From NCBI GenBank assembly GCA_013054445.1, contig JAAMPI010000654.1:1-29229 (forward strand): a stretch of DNA of 29,229 nucleotides. The letters are read 5' to 3'. The notes under the pieces are model-generated. The model did not search any database, was not told the origin of the DNA, and saw only the letters and a program-made list of their open reading frames with translations. The position numbers and the translations under genes were made by a program. Below are positions 20,076 through 29,229 of this stretch, one piece after another; the stretch's first letter is position 1, and each line of letters begins with the position of its first letter. Source of the stretch: Cudoniella acicularis. Lineage: Eukaryota; Ascomycota; Leotiomycetes; Helotiales; Helotiaceae.

Positions 20076-20775
20076 TTAGTGCCTTTGCAGAGTTGTAACA
20101 CCCTGGTTGGTAGCGCCCCCCCCCGGTTTCGTAGGTTGGGTGCCAACACTAGCCTTGGCATTCTTAGGGGTCTTCGCGATGCCCCGCACGTTCTTGTTGA
20201 TTCTAGAGAACACGCTGGTCATCGGGGTGGAGAGGTCGACTCCGGTGTTTCTCTCGAGGGCTGCGAAGTCCTTTACGAGTTTGTTGGCGAACTGCTCGAG
20301 CGCAGATTCAATTTCCTTTTCTTTTAACACACACACGATAAAGACACGATTTTAACTAAACTCTTTATAACATACACTATGTATATGCCCTCTTTAACTA
20401 CCTAGCAATTAGTAGTCTCATCTCATTAAGTAAACATATATTTGTTAAGAACAATAGAAATATTTTTTTATTTGACCGGTCTTGATATACGTTTTTACGA
20501 AGCCCTTTAGCTCCTTTTTCGGCCGGTCGATATCAGACAAAGGGATTTGGACATAAACCTAGACAACTTCCTTTCTAGCTAAGATACTAATATTCTTGAT
20601 CATGATTGCCAGTCGGAGTCGATCACCATTAACAAGCTTTTAGACAAGGGCACAAAAGACCCAAGCTTACCCTGAATTAGAAAGAGAACGTCCCTTAGAT
20701 CTTTAGCTAGATCCTTGAGATTGGCAAACTCAGGGACGAACTCCGTGGCAGCACGTATTGTTGAAAGAAATAATA
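20076..20775 (-). pseudogene. Decayed minus-strand gene downstream of the HeLo-like/pseudokinase gene
   Basis: Reading leftwards, one frame gives RAATEFVPEFANLKDLAKDL and LGSFVPLSKSLLMVIDSDWQ, then a TGA. A frame shifted by one base continues with MIKNISILARKEVV, a TAG, and IPLSDIDRPKKELKGFVKTY to about 20470. After 130 AT-rich bases a last open part (20336-20076) reads ALEQFANKLVKDFAALERNT and FSRINKNVRGIAKTPKNAKA. The segments are all helical and plausible as one protein with one frameshift, one nonsense codon and perhaps an intron. I do not recognise the family. Its position just behind the pseudokinase gene, on the same strand, suggests a former neighbour in the same locus. Confidence 0.4.
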
Positions 20776-20812
20776 AGAAACGAATAATAAAAAACTATAA
20801 TCTAGTCTACTT

Positions 20813-22356
20813 TTAAAGCGACATATCGGTGAAGAAAGAAAGAACCAACTCTTTAAACGCAACCCCCTGCTCTACCACATTCATATTCGTAAAGTTGACC
20901 GTAGGTCCGAAACCACTCGGCTGATCCAACCCCGTAAGACAAGCAGCCACAAGCCGATAGTAACCCAGTCCCATCTTAGGCGGCAAGATATCCTTTGCTA
21001 ACTGCAGCAATATATTCTTAACCTCTGTTGGGCGATCGAGCTTCTTCCTCAGCTCCACCTCGGGGTTATCGTACGATTCAACTTTCGCCGCAGCTCGAAA
21101 CTGTTGCGACACTTTCGGTGAACCATCCGCGGTCCGCACTTGGATGAGCGGATCCCAGAGGCCGATCTCGAGGAGACATACTCCGAGACTGTAGATGTCG
21201 TGTCCCATGTTGTAGCGCTCCTGTACCTGCAGGCCCTGTCGCTTGGGATGCCGATAGAGGTCTTCGGTCCACTGGTCGCCGCCGCTCTGGATGGTTGGGC
21301 CGTCGACGTCCCGCAGGAGACGCCAGTTCGTGAGGTACACGTCGCCGAAGCCCGTGATGTTCTGGCCATCCTCATCCAGGGCCGGCTTGCTGGGTAGCAG
21401 CACGAGGATCGTCTCGGTGCGGATGTTTTTGTGCACTAGGTTTGCGGCGTGCACTCTCAGTATTGCTTCGGATAGCCGCCGGGCAAGCCGGAATCGGAAG
21501 TCCAGCGGGTGCTGGACCCGTCCCTGGTCGGCTGCGATGAGGGTTTGGAGGGTCTGCGGGTTGTGCATGTTCTTGGGCATCTCGAAAATGAGTTCCGGCC
21601 TGGGCTGCATTCGGTAGCCGAGGCAGGGAGGATCCCTTTCTGAACGATCTCTGCCGATGGCAGAGTGATCTTGTCCGGGAGGCGGTAGTGGAGAAACGAG
21701 GCTATCTCCTTGAGGATGTCCTCTGGCACTTGGTCGTAGGTGTTCTCGCGTTCGATGATGACGGTCACTTCGCGGTATGGCCCTTCTAGAGGCTGGTCCC
21801 GGTAATCCCCTCGCGCAACGAAAAGCCCCGTAGTGAATGGAATGGCTTGGTATCCGAAACTCTCATAATTCCGGAACCTCTGGTTGTTGAGGAGAAGGCC
21901 GTCTGGTAGCCGTCTCGCCCTGATATCACTGATGGCGAGGGTTTGCGCGAGGCTGTTCTTGTGAGCCTCAAGAGACTTGTTGAGCTCTTTGGCCCTCCTC
22001 TCCCCGGATATGGTGAAGATGGCACGACCGAACAGGTGGATGGGGTCTTGGCCGGCGAGGAAAATGCGCGCCGCGTCAATGTCGGAATACAGCCTGCGGA
22101 GTTGGATTTCTAGGGAATTCTTGAGTCCCGGATCACAGCCCTCGTCGAGGTAGAAGCTCTTGGCGCTCAAGACGAGCTCGTGAAGCTCGCCTTTGCTCAG
22201 ATTCCAGCCGAACTGCCCCAGATCGGCCCAGATGCCCTTGGCGTTTTCGAATGTTTGAACCCTCTCCCATACCCATTCTCCGTATTTGAACAGCAGGTCT
22301 AGGACGCCTGGGATTGCGAGTGCAAGACCCGCCGCTCCAATCCCTCCGTCAGCCAT
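20813..22356 (-). CDS. HeLo-like domain fused to a pseudokinase, with a one-base frameshift
   Basis: The frame from ATG 22356 encodes a helical N terminus starting MADGGIGAAGLALAIPGVLD, the usual opening of HeLo-like domains in fungal cell-death and incompatibility proteins. It extends to about residue 240, where (21624-21634) one C seems missing and the frame moves by one base. The rest, to the stop at 20813, is a kinase-like domain. It has LVHKNIRTETIL where a kinase has HRD..N, VYLTNWRLL where DFG is expected, YRHPKRQG in the activation segment, and a well-kept helix F (YNMGHDIYSLGVCLLEIGLW). The loss of HRD and DFG residues means no phosphotransfer is expected. With the frame repaired it would be about 514 aa, with no introns. 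An in-frame ATG at 22506 would add 50 residues but the family-like start favours 22356. Everything else is intact, so the frameshift may be recent or an assembly error. The role proposed is membrane-acting, kinase-controlled cell death in allorecognition, by analogy only. Confidence 0.65.
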
Positions 22357-22817
22357 GGCGGCGTATAGTGTTTTAACAGTCGTAGTGACGTGTTGATAGT
22401 AATTCAAGGTTTGAACCAGTTGTGCTATTGATGAGATGTTACCGATGGCCTTTAATGTTGCAACGCTTCCATATAAGGCCAGCAGTGCGGCAGGCCGCTT
22501 ATTCATTGTATTGCCCGAGTGGCTTGCATGGCAATATATTGATTCTTAAAAGCCTCATCCCACTGTTGGGTGATGGCAGCTGAACAAGGAGTCAAGGAAG
22601 ACTGCAGACTCGGTGATTCGCTGAGATCCGAATTTAGCTAGGTAGTTTGTTACACGACATATATGTGCGGTATTTTCCCACCACAAGGTAACCCTCTGTG
22701 ACAGCCCCGCTAAAACAAATATTGCTACTCCGTACCTCCAGCTCAATCCCCCCTCCTGGCTTTCTATACCTAGGTAGTCATCCAGAGACCAGTTTGGCAT
22801 GAGCCCCAGCAGACAGA
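22357..22817. promoter_or_regulatory. Shared divergent intergenic region between pseudokinase and kinase genes
   Basis: 461 bp separate the two start codons. An 81-codon minus-strand open frame (22800-22555) lies inside but ends in TGA and is separated by a second stop (TAA) from the HeLo-like ATG. No clear TATA box or repeated site was found. The head-to-head layout allows co-regulation. Confidence 0.4.
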
Positions 22818-25080
22818 ATGGGAAGAGACGACTATGAGCAGGTTGCCAACGGTCTCGTCAAAGGGGGTACATTTGGGAGTGTTCGTCCTGTAATAAGAAA
22901 GTCAGATGGAAAGGTCAGTCAAGCCCAGGCGCATAAGCTCGGCAGAGTTTGCTAACTGGATCAGACACTGGCCTGGAAACGCATCGAATACGATCCAAAG
23001 CGGTACCGATCGGAAGAAGGCTTTAAAGAGAAAGTTGAAACAGAAGTCGCTTTGTTAAAACGCTTTAGCCACCCAAACATTGTGCGCTACTACGACATGG
23101 ACTGGGAGAAGGGGAGGGCCAATATTTACATGGAATGGTGCGAAGGATCGAATCTTGACTTCTACGTCTCCGAACACTATAAGTTTGTCATCGCCAATCC
23201 CCGTTTTGTGGCCTCGGAGATTCTAATGAAAGCGTAACAGCGAAAAAGACTGGCCATCTAATCGAGAGGCATGGAGCATCATTTATCAGCTTTCCGCCGC
23301 CTTAGCATACTGCCACCACGGAATTCTTCGGGCTGAAGAAGGCAGGATACTACGGGAAGAGAGGGACAACCTAGAGCATCTCTGGGCTCCAGTTCTACAT
23401 CGAGATATCAAGGCTCTAAACGGTAAGCCGTCGGGATTCTGTTGTGTGCTCGATGTCCCTGCGCCATGAGCTACTGATAGAAACCTTAGTCCTCGTACGC
23501 CATAACCCGTTGGGTCAATGTGTAGTCAAGCTCTGCGACTTCGGCATTGGCCACGAAATTCGCTCTCCTGGGGATGCGGAGAACCTCTCTTTTGGGGGCA
23601 CTTTGCCCTATCTTGCTCCAGTCCGTCTGTCAGAAATGATTCCTCGTTGTCTCGCTAAGACTCGTTGTAGGAGATAACTAAGGATAATCCTGGGGGGACC
23701 ACAAAGGCTGACATCTACGCACTTGGATGTGAGAGTTGATGACTCCAAATATTCCTGACAGAAGACTGACAAGATAGGCACTTTCTATTACTTCTTCAAG
23801 CGCTTTACCCCATACCCTTACCAAATCACAAATGCACCATCCACAAATGTGGCAAACCTACCGAAACATGTCTCCCCAACGATAGTAGAATTGATAATGT
23901 CCTGTATCGATTACAATCAAAAAGATCGTCCAGACGCAGAAACGCTATTCAATCTCGCCCTTAAACATGTCGATAAGAGCGACCGAGTCTTGGCTTCTGT
24001 ACAAACCTCCTCCCAAACAATATCCGATATAGGGCCGTCAACTCCGTCACCACAACGCCCAGAACAATCCGACAAGGACCATATGCCAAAGTCACCGAAC
24101 GAGTCTGCTCAGGCTCCACAGCAATCTGTAGACGCCTTCTACTCGCTTCAGGGCGGCCCTGCCACTCAACCGACAGCTCAGTCCGCGCCCCTCCCAGACG
24201 TGGCGCCAAACCCTTTGCTTCCAGTAACGGATGGTGGGGCCTTAAATGCGCCAAATACTTTTGCAAACACTACTACCAAACACAGGAATGACTTAGCATT
24301 GGACTTTTCCAGTTCACGCATTACGACCCATGAAATTGGTACTGGGGATATCTACCCAGAGATCATGGAAGGACTCGGAAGTCTGGTAGTTGACTTCCAA
24401 AGGTATCCACCCATGGATACTAAAGTATGGGGTGCTCACAAGGAGATCACGCGGGTGAATCTTAACAGGGAAACCAAGTTTCAGAGCAAATATGAAACTA
24501 TGGTTGCCCCTCAAAAACGAAGGTTTTTCCCTTCGTCTCGCAGCGAATCCAAAACTCAGGTATCAGTGACAATTGAGGCCGATGCCTGCGATGAGTACAT
24601 CTTAAAATCCAGCGAAGATTACTTGTACGGAATAATGAGAGACCAGGATTGCCGCGAGTGGTTTGAGAGGAAAAGGGCACAGAAGAAGGCTGTCTATCTG
24701 GTTGTGGGATACATCGTCTACGTGAATGCTCGTGTGACACAGACATCCGCTGGCCAGGGAAATTCTGAGCTGGTCAGCGCGGGCAGCATTACTGGAGTCA
24801 ACGTGCCCAGTGTCAGTGCTTCTCTTACACCCAAGGCCTCTATCTGGTCTTCCACAGCCTCAATAGGCTCTAACGCAATAGGTGAGTCCTCGTTTTCAAG
24901 CAAACAAATAATTTTCCACGTCCCACTGATTCTAAGATTAATCCAGATTCAATATACGAAAAGAGAGGTCCTCAAGTCCAAGCTGCGTATGTTCAAGAGG
25001 TTCGCATGTTGAAGTCAGGACCCTCGTTGGGGGATATGACTACGGTTTTTTTCTGGGGCCCGCAGTCTAGACCTATCTAA
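22818..25080 (+). CDS. NEK-like serine/threonine protein kinase with unknown C-terminal domain, 7 exons, 640 aa
   Basis: Exons are 22818-22913, 22965-23182, 23241-23422, 23490-23620, 23671-23728, 23778-24881 and 24947-25080. The six introns are 49-67 nt, GT..AG, most with CTAAC/CTGAC/CTAAT-like branch sites, and all phases join. The kinase domain occupies about residues 1-275. It has a glycine loop KGGTFGSV, the lysine of AWKRI, the helix-C glutamate in EVALLKRF, HPNIVRYYD, the catalytic loop HRDIKALN, DFG in KLCDFGIG, APE (split by intron 4), DIYALGC and DRPDAETL. It should therefore be active. A Pro/Ser/Gln-rich linker follows (about 285-370). The C-terminal 270 residues include WFERKRAQKKAVYLVVGYIV and Ser/Thr/Gly-rich strand-like segments that I cannot assign. 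Splicing replaces the apparent end of the last long frame with an exon ending TTVFFWGPQSRPI. The gene faces the HeLo-like/pseudokinase gene head to head. Confidence 0.85.
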
Positions 25081-25532
25081 TGTGAAAGGGGGTCGGTTGT
25101 ATAATATATTATCTATAAAACCAGACCACTTCTATTAGCCTATGCTTTTCGTGACCTCGCACCTCACCATAACTCCCCCTATATATTAGCATATAAAAAA
25201 ACTACCATAACCTTATATTTTCGATGTAATTAACGGGATTCGTTCTTTAGCTACAAGCACACAAAATATATTATTTAGAAGTTAAAAATTCTAACTTTTG
25301 ATTACTGGTATTTTATATACTACTTATTTGTACGACCTTTTGCTCGTATGTGAAGCCTACAAACCCGTCGAGATTTTGCATCACTTACAAACACGGAGCA
25401 AATTTGCAAAGCTGTTGAGGTCGTTGGGGTCTAGGAAATTATGCAAAGCCTATCGAGTTCGAACTCGACCTAGGCGACAGCATTCGGTAGTTCCACGCTT
25501 CAGCTGGCGAAAAACCCTGTTAACAACATACT
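25081..25532. other. Intergenic, AT-rich
   Basis: 3' flank of the kinase gene followed by AT-rich sequence. An 86-codon open frame at 25298-25558 looks like decayed coding sequence but shows no recognisable motif and runs into the transposable-element end, so it is not called. Confidence 0.4.
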
Positions 25533-25646
25533 TAGACTGCGGAATAGGTGATGGGTAATGCCTACTACCGTCGGGTTACCCACTTGCATTAATATTACAT
25601 AAATATTATATAATTTATAATATATACTTTCTTCGTGTTTTTATAC

Positions 25647-25797
25647 ATACTCTCCTTTTGTGCACACTCTCCTTTTATACACACTCTCCTTTTATACACA
25701 CTCTCCGTTTGTATGTACTCTCCTTCTGTGTGTCGTCCTCCCCCCTCTATACTCTCTCCCTCATACTCTCTCTCACACTCTCCCTTACACTCTTATT
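25647..25797 (+). repeat. Pyrimidine-rich tandem array, about 17-bp unit
   Basis: Units of the type CACTCTCCTTTTATACA recur three to five times with increasing divergence towards CTCTCTCCCTCATACTCTC. Two plus-strand open frames across it translate to Leu/Ser/Thr/Tyr repeats and are not genes. It is the left partner of the array at 25920-26040. Confidence 0.8.
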
Positions 25798-25919
25798 AGC
25801 TACGGAATACCGGCAGAGAAGCCGGAACATGGCGTCCGTTAATTACTATTTGTAGTATAGAGCTTACTTTTTAAAATTAAAGACCCACTTAGTTCTAAAA
25901 CCTGTGGCGTATACGGGTA

Positions 25920-26040
25920 GAAGGAGAGCATAAGGAGTGTATAAGGAGTGTATAAAGGAGGGCATAAAGGAGGGCATAAAGGAGGGTGTAAAGGAGGGTG
26001 TAAAGGAGAGTGTAAAAGAGGATATAAAAGAGGAGCATAA
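25920..26040 (+). repeat. Purine-rich tandem array, 12-bp unit
   Basis: About ten units of the type AAGGAGGGYRTA (variants AAGGAGTGTATA, AAGGAGAGTGTA, AAAGAGGATATA). The strand bias is opposite to that of 25647-25797, so a transcript through the element could pair the two arrays into an imperfect hairpin. Confidence 0.85.
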
Positions 26041-26549
26041 ATAAATGGATTTATATATTTAAATTAGGAGAATAATTAAGAGAAATAATAAGTATAAGTA
26101 TATCTCCATTTTTAGGTGGGTCCTTAGCAATCCACTGGGTTATCCACCTACGGGTACCTGTGGGTAGGAGTGGCCCTCGTTAGTCCTACCCACGGGTACC
26201 CACCCCGCAGCCTAATTCCAGTGTGAATCACACATCAAGCATATTTCCTTTCCTCTTTCACTAGCCTAGTCTATAGTGGAGCCTTCAAATCATGCGAAAC
26301 CAGGAAGTTTAAAACCTATCGACTGTCTACAATATCCTTCCTCGCCTGTTGAACATTGTGAGCATTTCACTATTCAGCAAACTATCTACGTCATCTTTAA
26401 TATGGAAAGATACTTGATGTATTGGATACTCACATTATGCCTTCGGTTTAGGAAACGGACTTTCTATTGGTTTATTTTGCTGGAAGTGGCACTTTAAGCA
26501 GAGCAGAGTATAGACTATATATTGAAACTCAAATATCGCAATTCTTTCC

Positions 26550-27671
26550 CCAGCTAGTGCCCGCTCGACACATGGAGTAAGTGTGGGTGCAACGATGCTT
26601 AGGTGCACTTCATCGGGCACAACTGCTTCGAACGTAAGGGATTTGAAGGTCGCTGTCAAATCAGTGATCTTGTCTCTACTAGGCAAGATTGCAAATGTCA
26701 ACCCCAAAGGTGGCTTCTCGCCCTTACATACAGCGACACAAGCGAACAACGAGGCAATTTTCCGGCTAATTCTTGAAAAAGGGGCAAATATCGGCGAAGA
26801 TAGTTACAGTGGTACCGCACTGAATATTGCGTCTCACGGCAGGTTCATGAAGCTTGTTTGCTTGTTTCTTGAAATGGGTGCAAGCAAGTGCTGAGGAGCC
26901 GGGAGAGTCGGAAATCACCCCTCTTATGCTAGCTTGTGCTAGGGGATATAACTCAGTCGTACCTTTACTGCTCCAAAGTGGTGCGAATCCTAACGTGGTT
27001 TTGAAACGGGAGAGGGGGAGGTATACTAAAGAGGGACAGTATGGGACACCGCTGCAGGCTGCATCCTACGGCGAACACGCGAGAGCTGTTTAGTTGCTCC
27101 TTGATTACTCTGCCTTCAAAAAGAAAATAGAATTAGTAGAAAGCGAATTCGTACAGGAGAGCGACAGTGATAGCAAATGGTACGGCTGTAGTGATGATAG
27201 CAACGACTCTGCTCCCAATGGCCCTCAAGATCAAGATGTTCGCCCCATCAATTCAAACGCAGGGAGTTTTGGCACCGCGCTGCAGGCAGCCTATTTCAAG
27301 GGAAATGAAAGAATCGTTCGGATTTTACTTAATAAGGGCGCAGATGCGAATGTTCGAGGAGGGCAGCACGACTCAGCTCCTATGGCGGCTTCCCTTAGCG
27401 ATTTTGGAAGTATTGTTCTATTACTACTTGATCAAGGGGCGGATGTCAGTTTCATAAGTAAGGCTCATGGTACCTCGTTACAAGCAGCAACATCCCATGG
27501 GCACGGAAATGCGGTCCGGCCACTTCTTGATGTCGGTGCAAATGTAAAGTCGCGCCGAAGTAGAAACCCAATTTTGTATTTCGAGCTTTAAAGTCTAACG
27601 AAAAATTCGGTTCTGCGTTGCAAGCTGCGCCATTTTTTGGGAACGTGGAGATAGTATGGAACAGGAAATGA
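26550..27671 (+). pseudogene. Ankyrin-repeat protein, frameshifted and nonsense-interrupted
   Basis: Clear ankyrin units are spread over several frames: GGFSPLHTATQANNEAIFRL and GTALNIAS..FLEMGAS in the first (to about 26883); SEITPLMLACARGYNSVVPL, GTPLQAASYGEHARAV, GTALQAAYFKGNERIVRILL and GTSLQAATSHGHGNAVRPLL in a frame shifted by one base (to 27591); and GSALQAAPFFGNVEIV in yet another frame after 27600. A TAG at 27091-27093 stands where the repeat expects Gln (CAG), a C-to-T type lesion. A Ser/Asp-rich insert (ESDSDSKW) separates two repeats. Such repeats often form the C-terminal sensor part of fungal NACHT/STAND proteins; no NACHT domain is present in the window. Confidence 0.7.
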
Positions 27672-27914
27672 AATGAAAGCGGGAATAGCGTACTATTAAT
27701 AGTCTAGCGCTCCAAACTTAGGAAATCGTATCAAAAAAGTTTTATTTCGGCTGCTTAAGTGCCTGAGGCTTGGAATTAGAATTCTAACTGCGATTGAGGT
27801 CCTGTGTATCCATTTTATAAGTTCCATATTACCCCACGCATGAGAAGTATAGATAGTAACACAAGGATGAAAGGCTTTTAAACATTACTGCCATAGACAT
27901 AGGAGACCCTGCTG
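27672..27914. other. Spacer between ankyrin remnants
   Basis: AT-rich; probably part of the same decayed gene, but no frame gives recognisable repeats. Confidence 0.3.
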
Positions 27915-28374
27915 AAGAAGGGAGAGTTTACTGATTTATTCACCCGAATCGGGATCATTCTATCTGCAAAGTCTGCTGCGATACCTTGAGCATGCATACA
28001 GGCGTCGAATTTCCCTGCCCATCTATGAAAATTGTCCAAAAAATCCGTACCATATGTTGGGGCACTTGCTGCATCATCAGTTGTGCTTGGGGGACGCGAC
28101 TCGCCGCGCCTCCTTTATTCTGAAACATTACAGTTACGGACCACCACTAGTAAAATCAAGTTTCAGAAATGAAGACTTTGTGTTAAGGTTACTGCTTACA
28201 CGAGATAGGCAATATGTCTCGTCAAGCATCTCTCGGTTAGGGGCGTATATGCGGGAGCCGCTGCTAGTTTGCAGAGTAGAAAATATGTCTACCTATTTCT
28301 TACTCAGTACATTGTTACCGCGCTTACTTAATCCTTCAAAATTTCAAACCGAGACTACAAGCCAAAGGAGCTAG
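27915..28374 (+). pseudogene. Further helical/ankyrin-like remnant
   Basis: One frame, open from a TGA near 27912 to the TAG at 28372-28374, reads SGSFYLQSLLRYLEHAYRRR, then YGPPLVKSSFRNEDFVLRLL and ISRLGAYMREPLLVCRVENM. The second segment fits the YG.PL..AS..N..+V..LL pattern of the ankyrin units upstream. No start codon is convincing; the ATG at 28054 is internal. It is likely the downstream part of the same dead ankyrin-repeat gene. Confidence 0.4.
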
Positions 28375-28940
28375 ATCTCTTTCTAGAGAGTTCTGTCTTT
28401 TCTCTAATAGTCAGACCATGACGTACGAAGTCACTGACATGTCTCGCTTCGAATGACAATCCGGTTGTAGTAGAGCCAGGTTTTTCTAAAATAGAGATCT
28501 TGAGCGGTCTGAATCGGATGTTTTTCGAGCATGCTTCGGAATTGAGATGGCTGTTATTAATTCTAAGTGGATTTACTAACTATAGACTGTGTCAAGTTAA
28601 TGAAGATAAGACGAAGGAATTGATAGAAAGTTTGTCTCTGTAATAAGATTGACATTATCAGAATTGGTTTAGCAGTAGTATATAAATATATTTTATGTGA
28701 GGCTCTTGAAAGCTATTTTAGCAATAATATATAAATGGTTATAGAATAGAATTAGAAAGTATTATAGGTCTAGGATTCAACGCTAGAGTTGACTTTCGAA
28801 TATATCCTGTTGAAAGGGTCTTTATTCAACTTCTGCAGACTATTAGGTCAAATTCGTTGACGTTGTAAAAAATCCCACAGTACTCGACTTCCATTTTACC
28901 TGGAGCCTCCTCTCCAAGAGCTGCGAAATCTAAAAGTCGG
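28375..28940. other. AT-rich stretch with scattered coding-like remnants
   Basis: Short protein-like pieces appear in shifting frames near 28410-28560, broken by TGA/TAG/TAA. 28600-28760 is strongly AT-rich. No call possible. Confidence 0.3.
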
Positions 28941-29179
28941 TTGATAGAAGTTTAGTGGAGAATCTAGAGATCGAGACGGTTGCCGCAGCCTCAAAAGTCT
29001 TACAAATGAACTAAAGGTTGCAACGTCAAGCGCTGAAATAGAATTGAATGAACTTCACGATAGATGTCAAGATGTAATAAAAAAGATCACAGGCGCCATC
29101 TCTGGGCTTAATGTTGAGAAAGCGATTCCAGTCACGTGCTCAGGGGTCGCTACCCGAAGGATTCTGAGGAAGCGGCTGT
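28941..29179 (+). pseudogene. Fragment of a coiled-coil coding region, family unknown
   Basis: A frame open from about 28956 to the TGA at 29177-29179 encodes SLKSLTNELKVATSSAEIEL and NELHDRCQDVIKKITGAIS, an amphipathic helical pattern like the N-terminal part of fungal NLR-type or prion-like incompatibility proteins. There is no start codon and two stops lie just upstream, so this is a fragment or an internal exon. Confidence 0.3.
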
Positions 29180-29229
29180 GATGATTATGCCTTTAGATCC
29201 TACGATGCCATTGATCATATGGGCCAAGG

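Larger units (their letters stand above)
25533..26214. mobile_element. Non-autonomous hAT-like element with internal opposed tandem arrays
   Basis: The left end TAGACTGCGG (25533) and right end CCGCAGCCTA (26214) are inverted repeats with one mismatch. Both termini carry GGGTA/TACCC-rich subterminal sequence (ACGGGTACC several times at the right). The interior holds a pyrimidine-rich tandem array on the left and a purine-rich array on the right, with no transposase frame. The left terminal region is homologous, in reverse, to 1-133. Flanking 8-mers (AACATACT and ATTCCAGT) do not match, so the target duplication is lost or my ends are slightly off. Confidence 0.5.

Noticed and set aside
21049..21617. 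Several 64-108 codon open frames on both strands
   Set aside because: They are shadows of the GC-rich pseudokinase coding sequence in other frames.
22555..22800. 81-codon minus-strand open frame as a first exon of the HeLo-like gene
   Set aside because: It is in the same frame but is followed by TGA and TAA, no splice pair clearly joins it, and the HeLo-like protein has a good family-type start at 22356.
25450..25480. GAGTTCGAACTC as the T-arm of a tRNA gene
   Set aside because: It is a simple palindrome; no acceptor stem, D-arm or anticodon arm can be built around it. No tRNA or rRNA gene was seen elsewhere in the window.
25658..25855. Two plus-strand open frames of 60-65 codons
   Set aside because: They are translations of the pyrimidine-rich tandem array inside the hAT-like element.
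25920..26040. A regularly spaced array resembling a CRISPR
   Set aside because: The 12-bp units are directly contiguous without spacers and the genome is fungal; it is a minisatellite inside a transposable element.

Overview
This window looks like nuclear DNA of a filamentous ascomycete (Pezizomycotina; Helotiales-like is a guess). Intact genes have several 49-88 nt introns with GT..AG ends and CTAAC/CTGAC-type branch sites. They include two fungal P450s and an F-box-like gene. Between them lie AT-rich gene deserts, LTR-like remnants and many dead genes. The commonest lesions in the dead genes are CAA/CAG codons apparently turned into TAA/TAG, the pattern expected from repeat-induced point mutation (RIP) or C-to-T decay.

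Left part (1-11.7 kb): the end of a hAT-like element; a decayed coding region; a complete P450 on the minus strand (3725-1938, 3 exons); an LTR-like element abutting a broken rhodopsin-domain membrane-protein gene; a second complete P450 on the plus strand (6759-8423, 2 exons); an LTR-like element ending 11 bp before the ATG of a PrnB/indoleamine-dioxygenase-like pseudogene (9312-11162) that keeps one reading frame through five nonsense codons; and a second decayed frame (11311-11718). The two P450s and the PrnB-like relic could be the remains of a specialised-metabolism region. That is inference: no backbone synthase is visible.

Middle (11.7-20.1 kb): mostly non-coding and repeat-rich. It holds one complete three-exon F-box-like gene (14776-16506), short dispersed and tandem repeats, an isolated C-terminal piece of a saccharopine dehydrogenase (LYS1-like) gene, and a possible LTR.

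Right part (20.1-29.2 kb): the most interesting locus. A seven-exon NEK-like protein kinase (22818-25080, plus) carries an uncharacterised C-terminal domain. It is divergently arranged with a HeLo-like/pseudokinase protein (22356-20813, minus) that is intact apart from a single one-base frameshift. A membrane-acting helical domain fused to a dead kinase, next to an active kinase, resembles the layout of animal RIPK/MLKL and of fungal incompatibility loci. Downstream are a hAT-like non-autonomous element with opposed purine and pyrimidine tandem arrays, then broken ankyrin-repeat genes. All calls come from reading translations and splice signals by eye; no database search was run.
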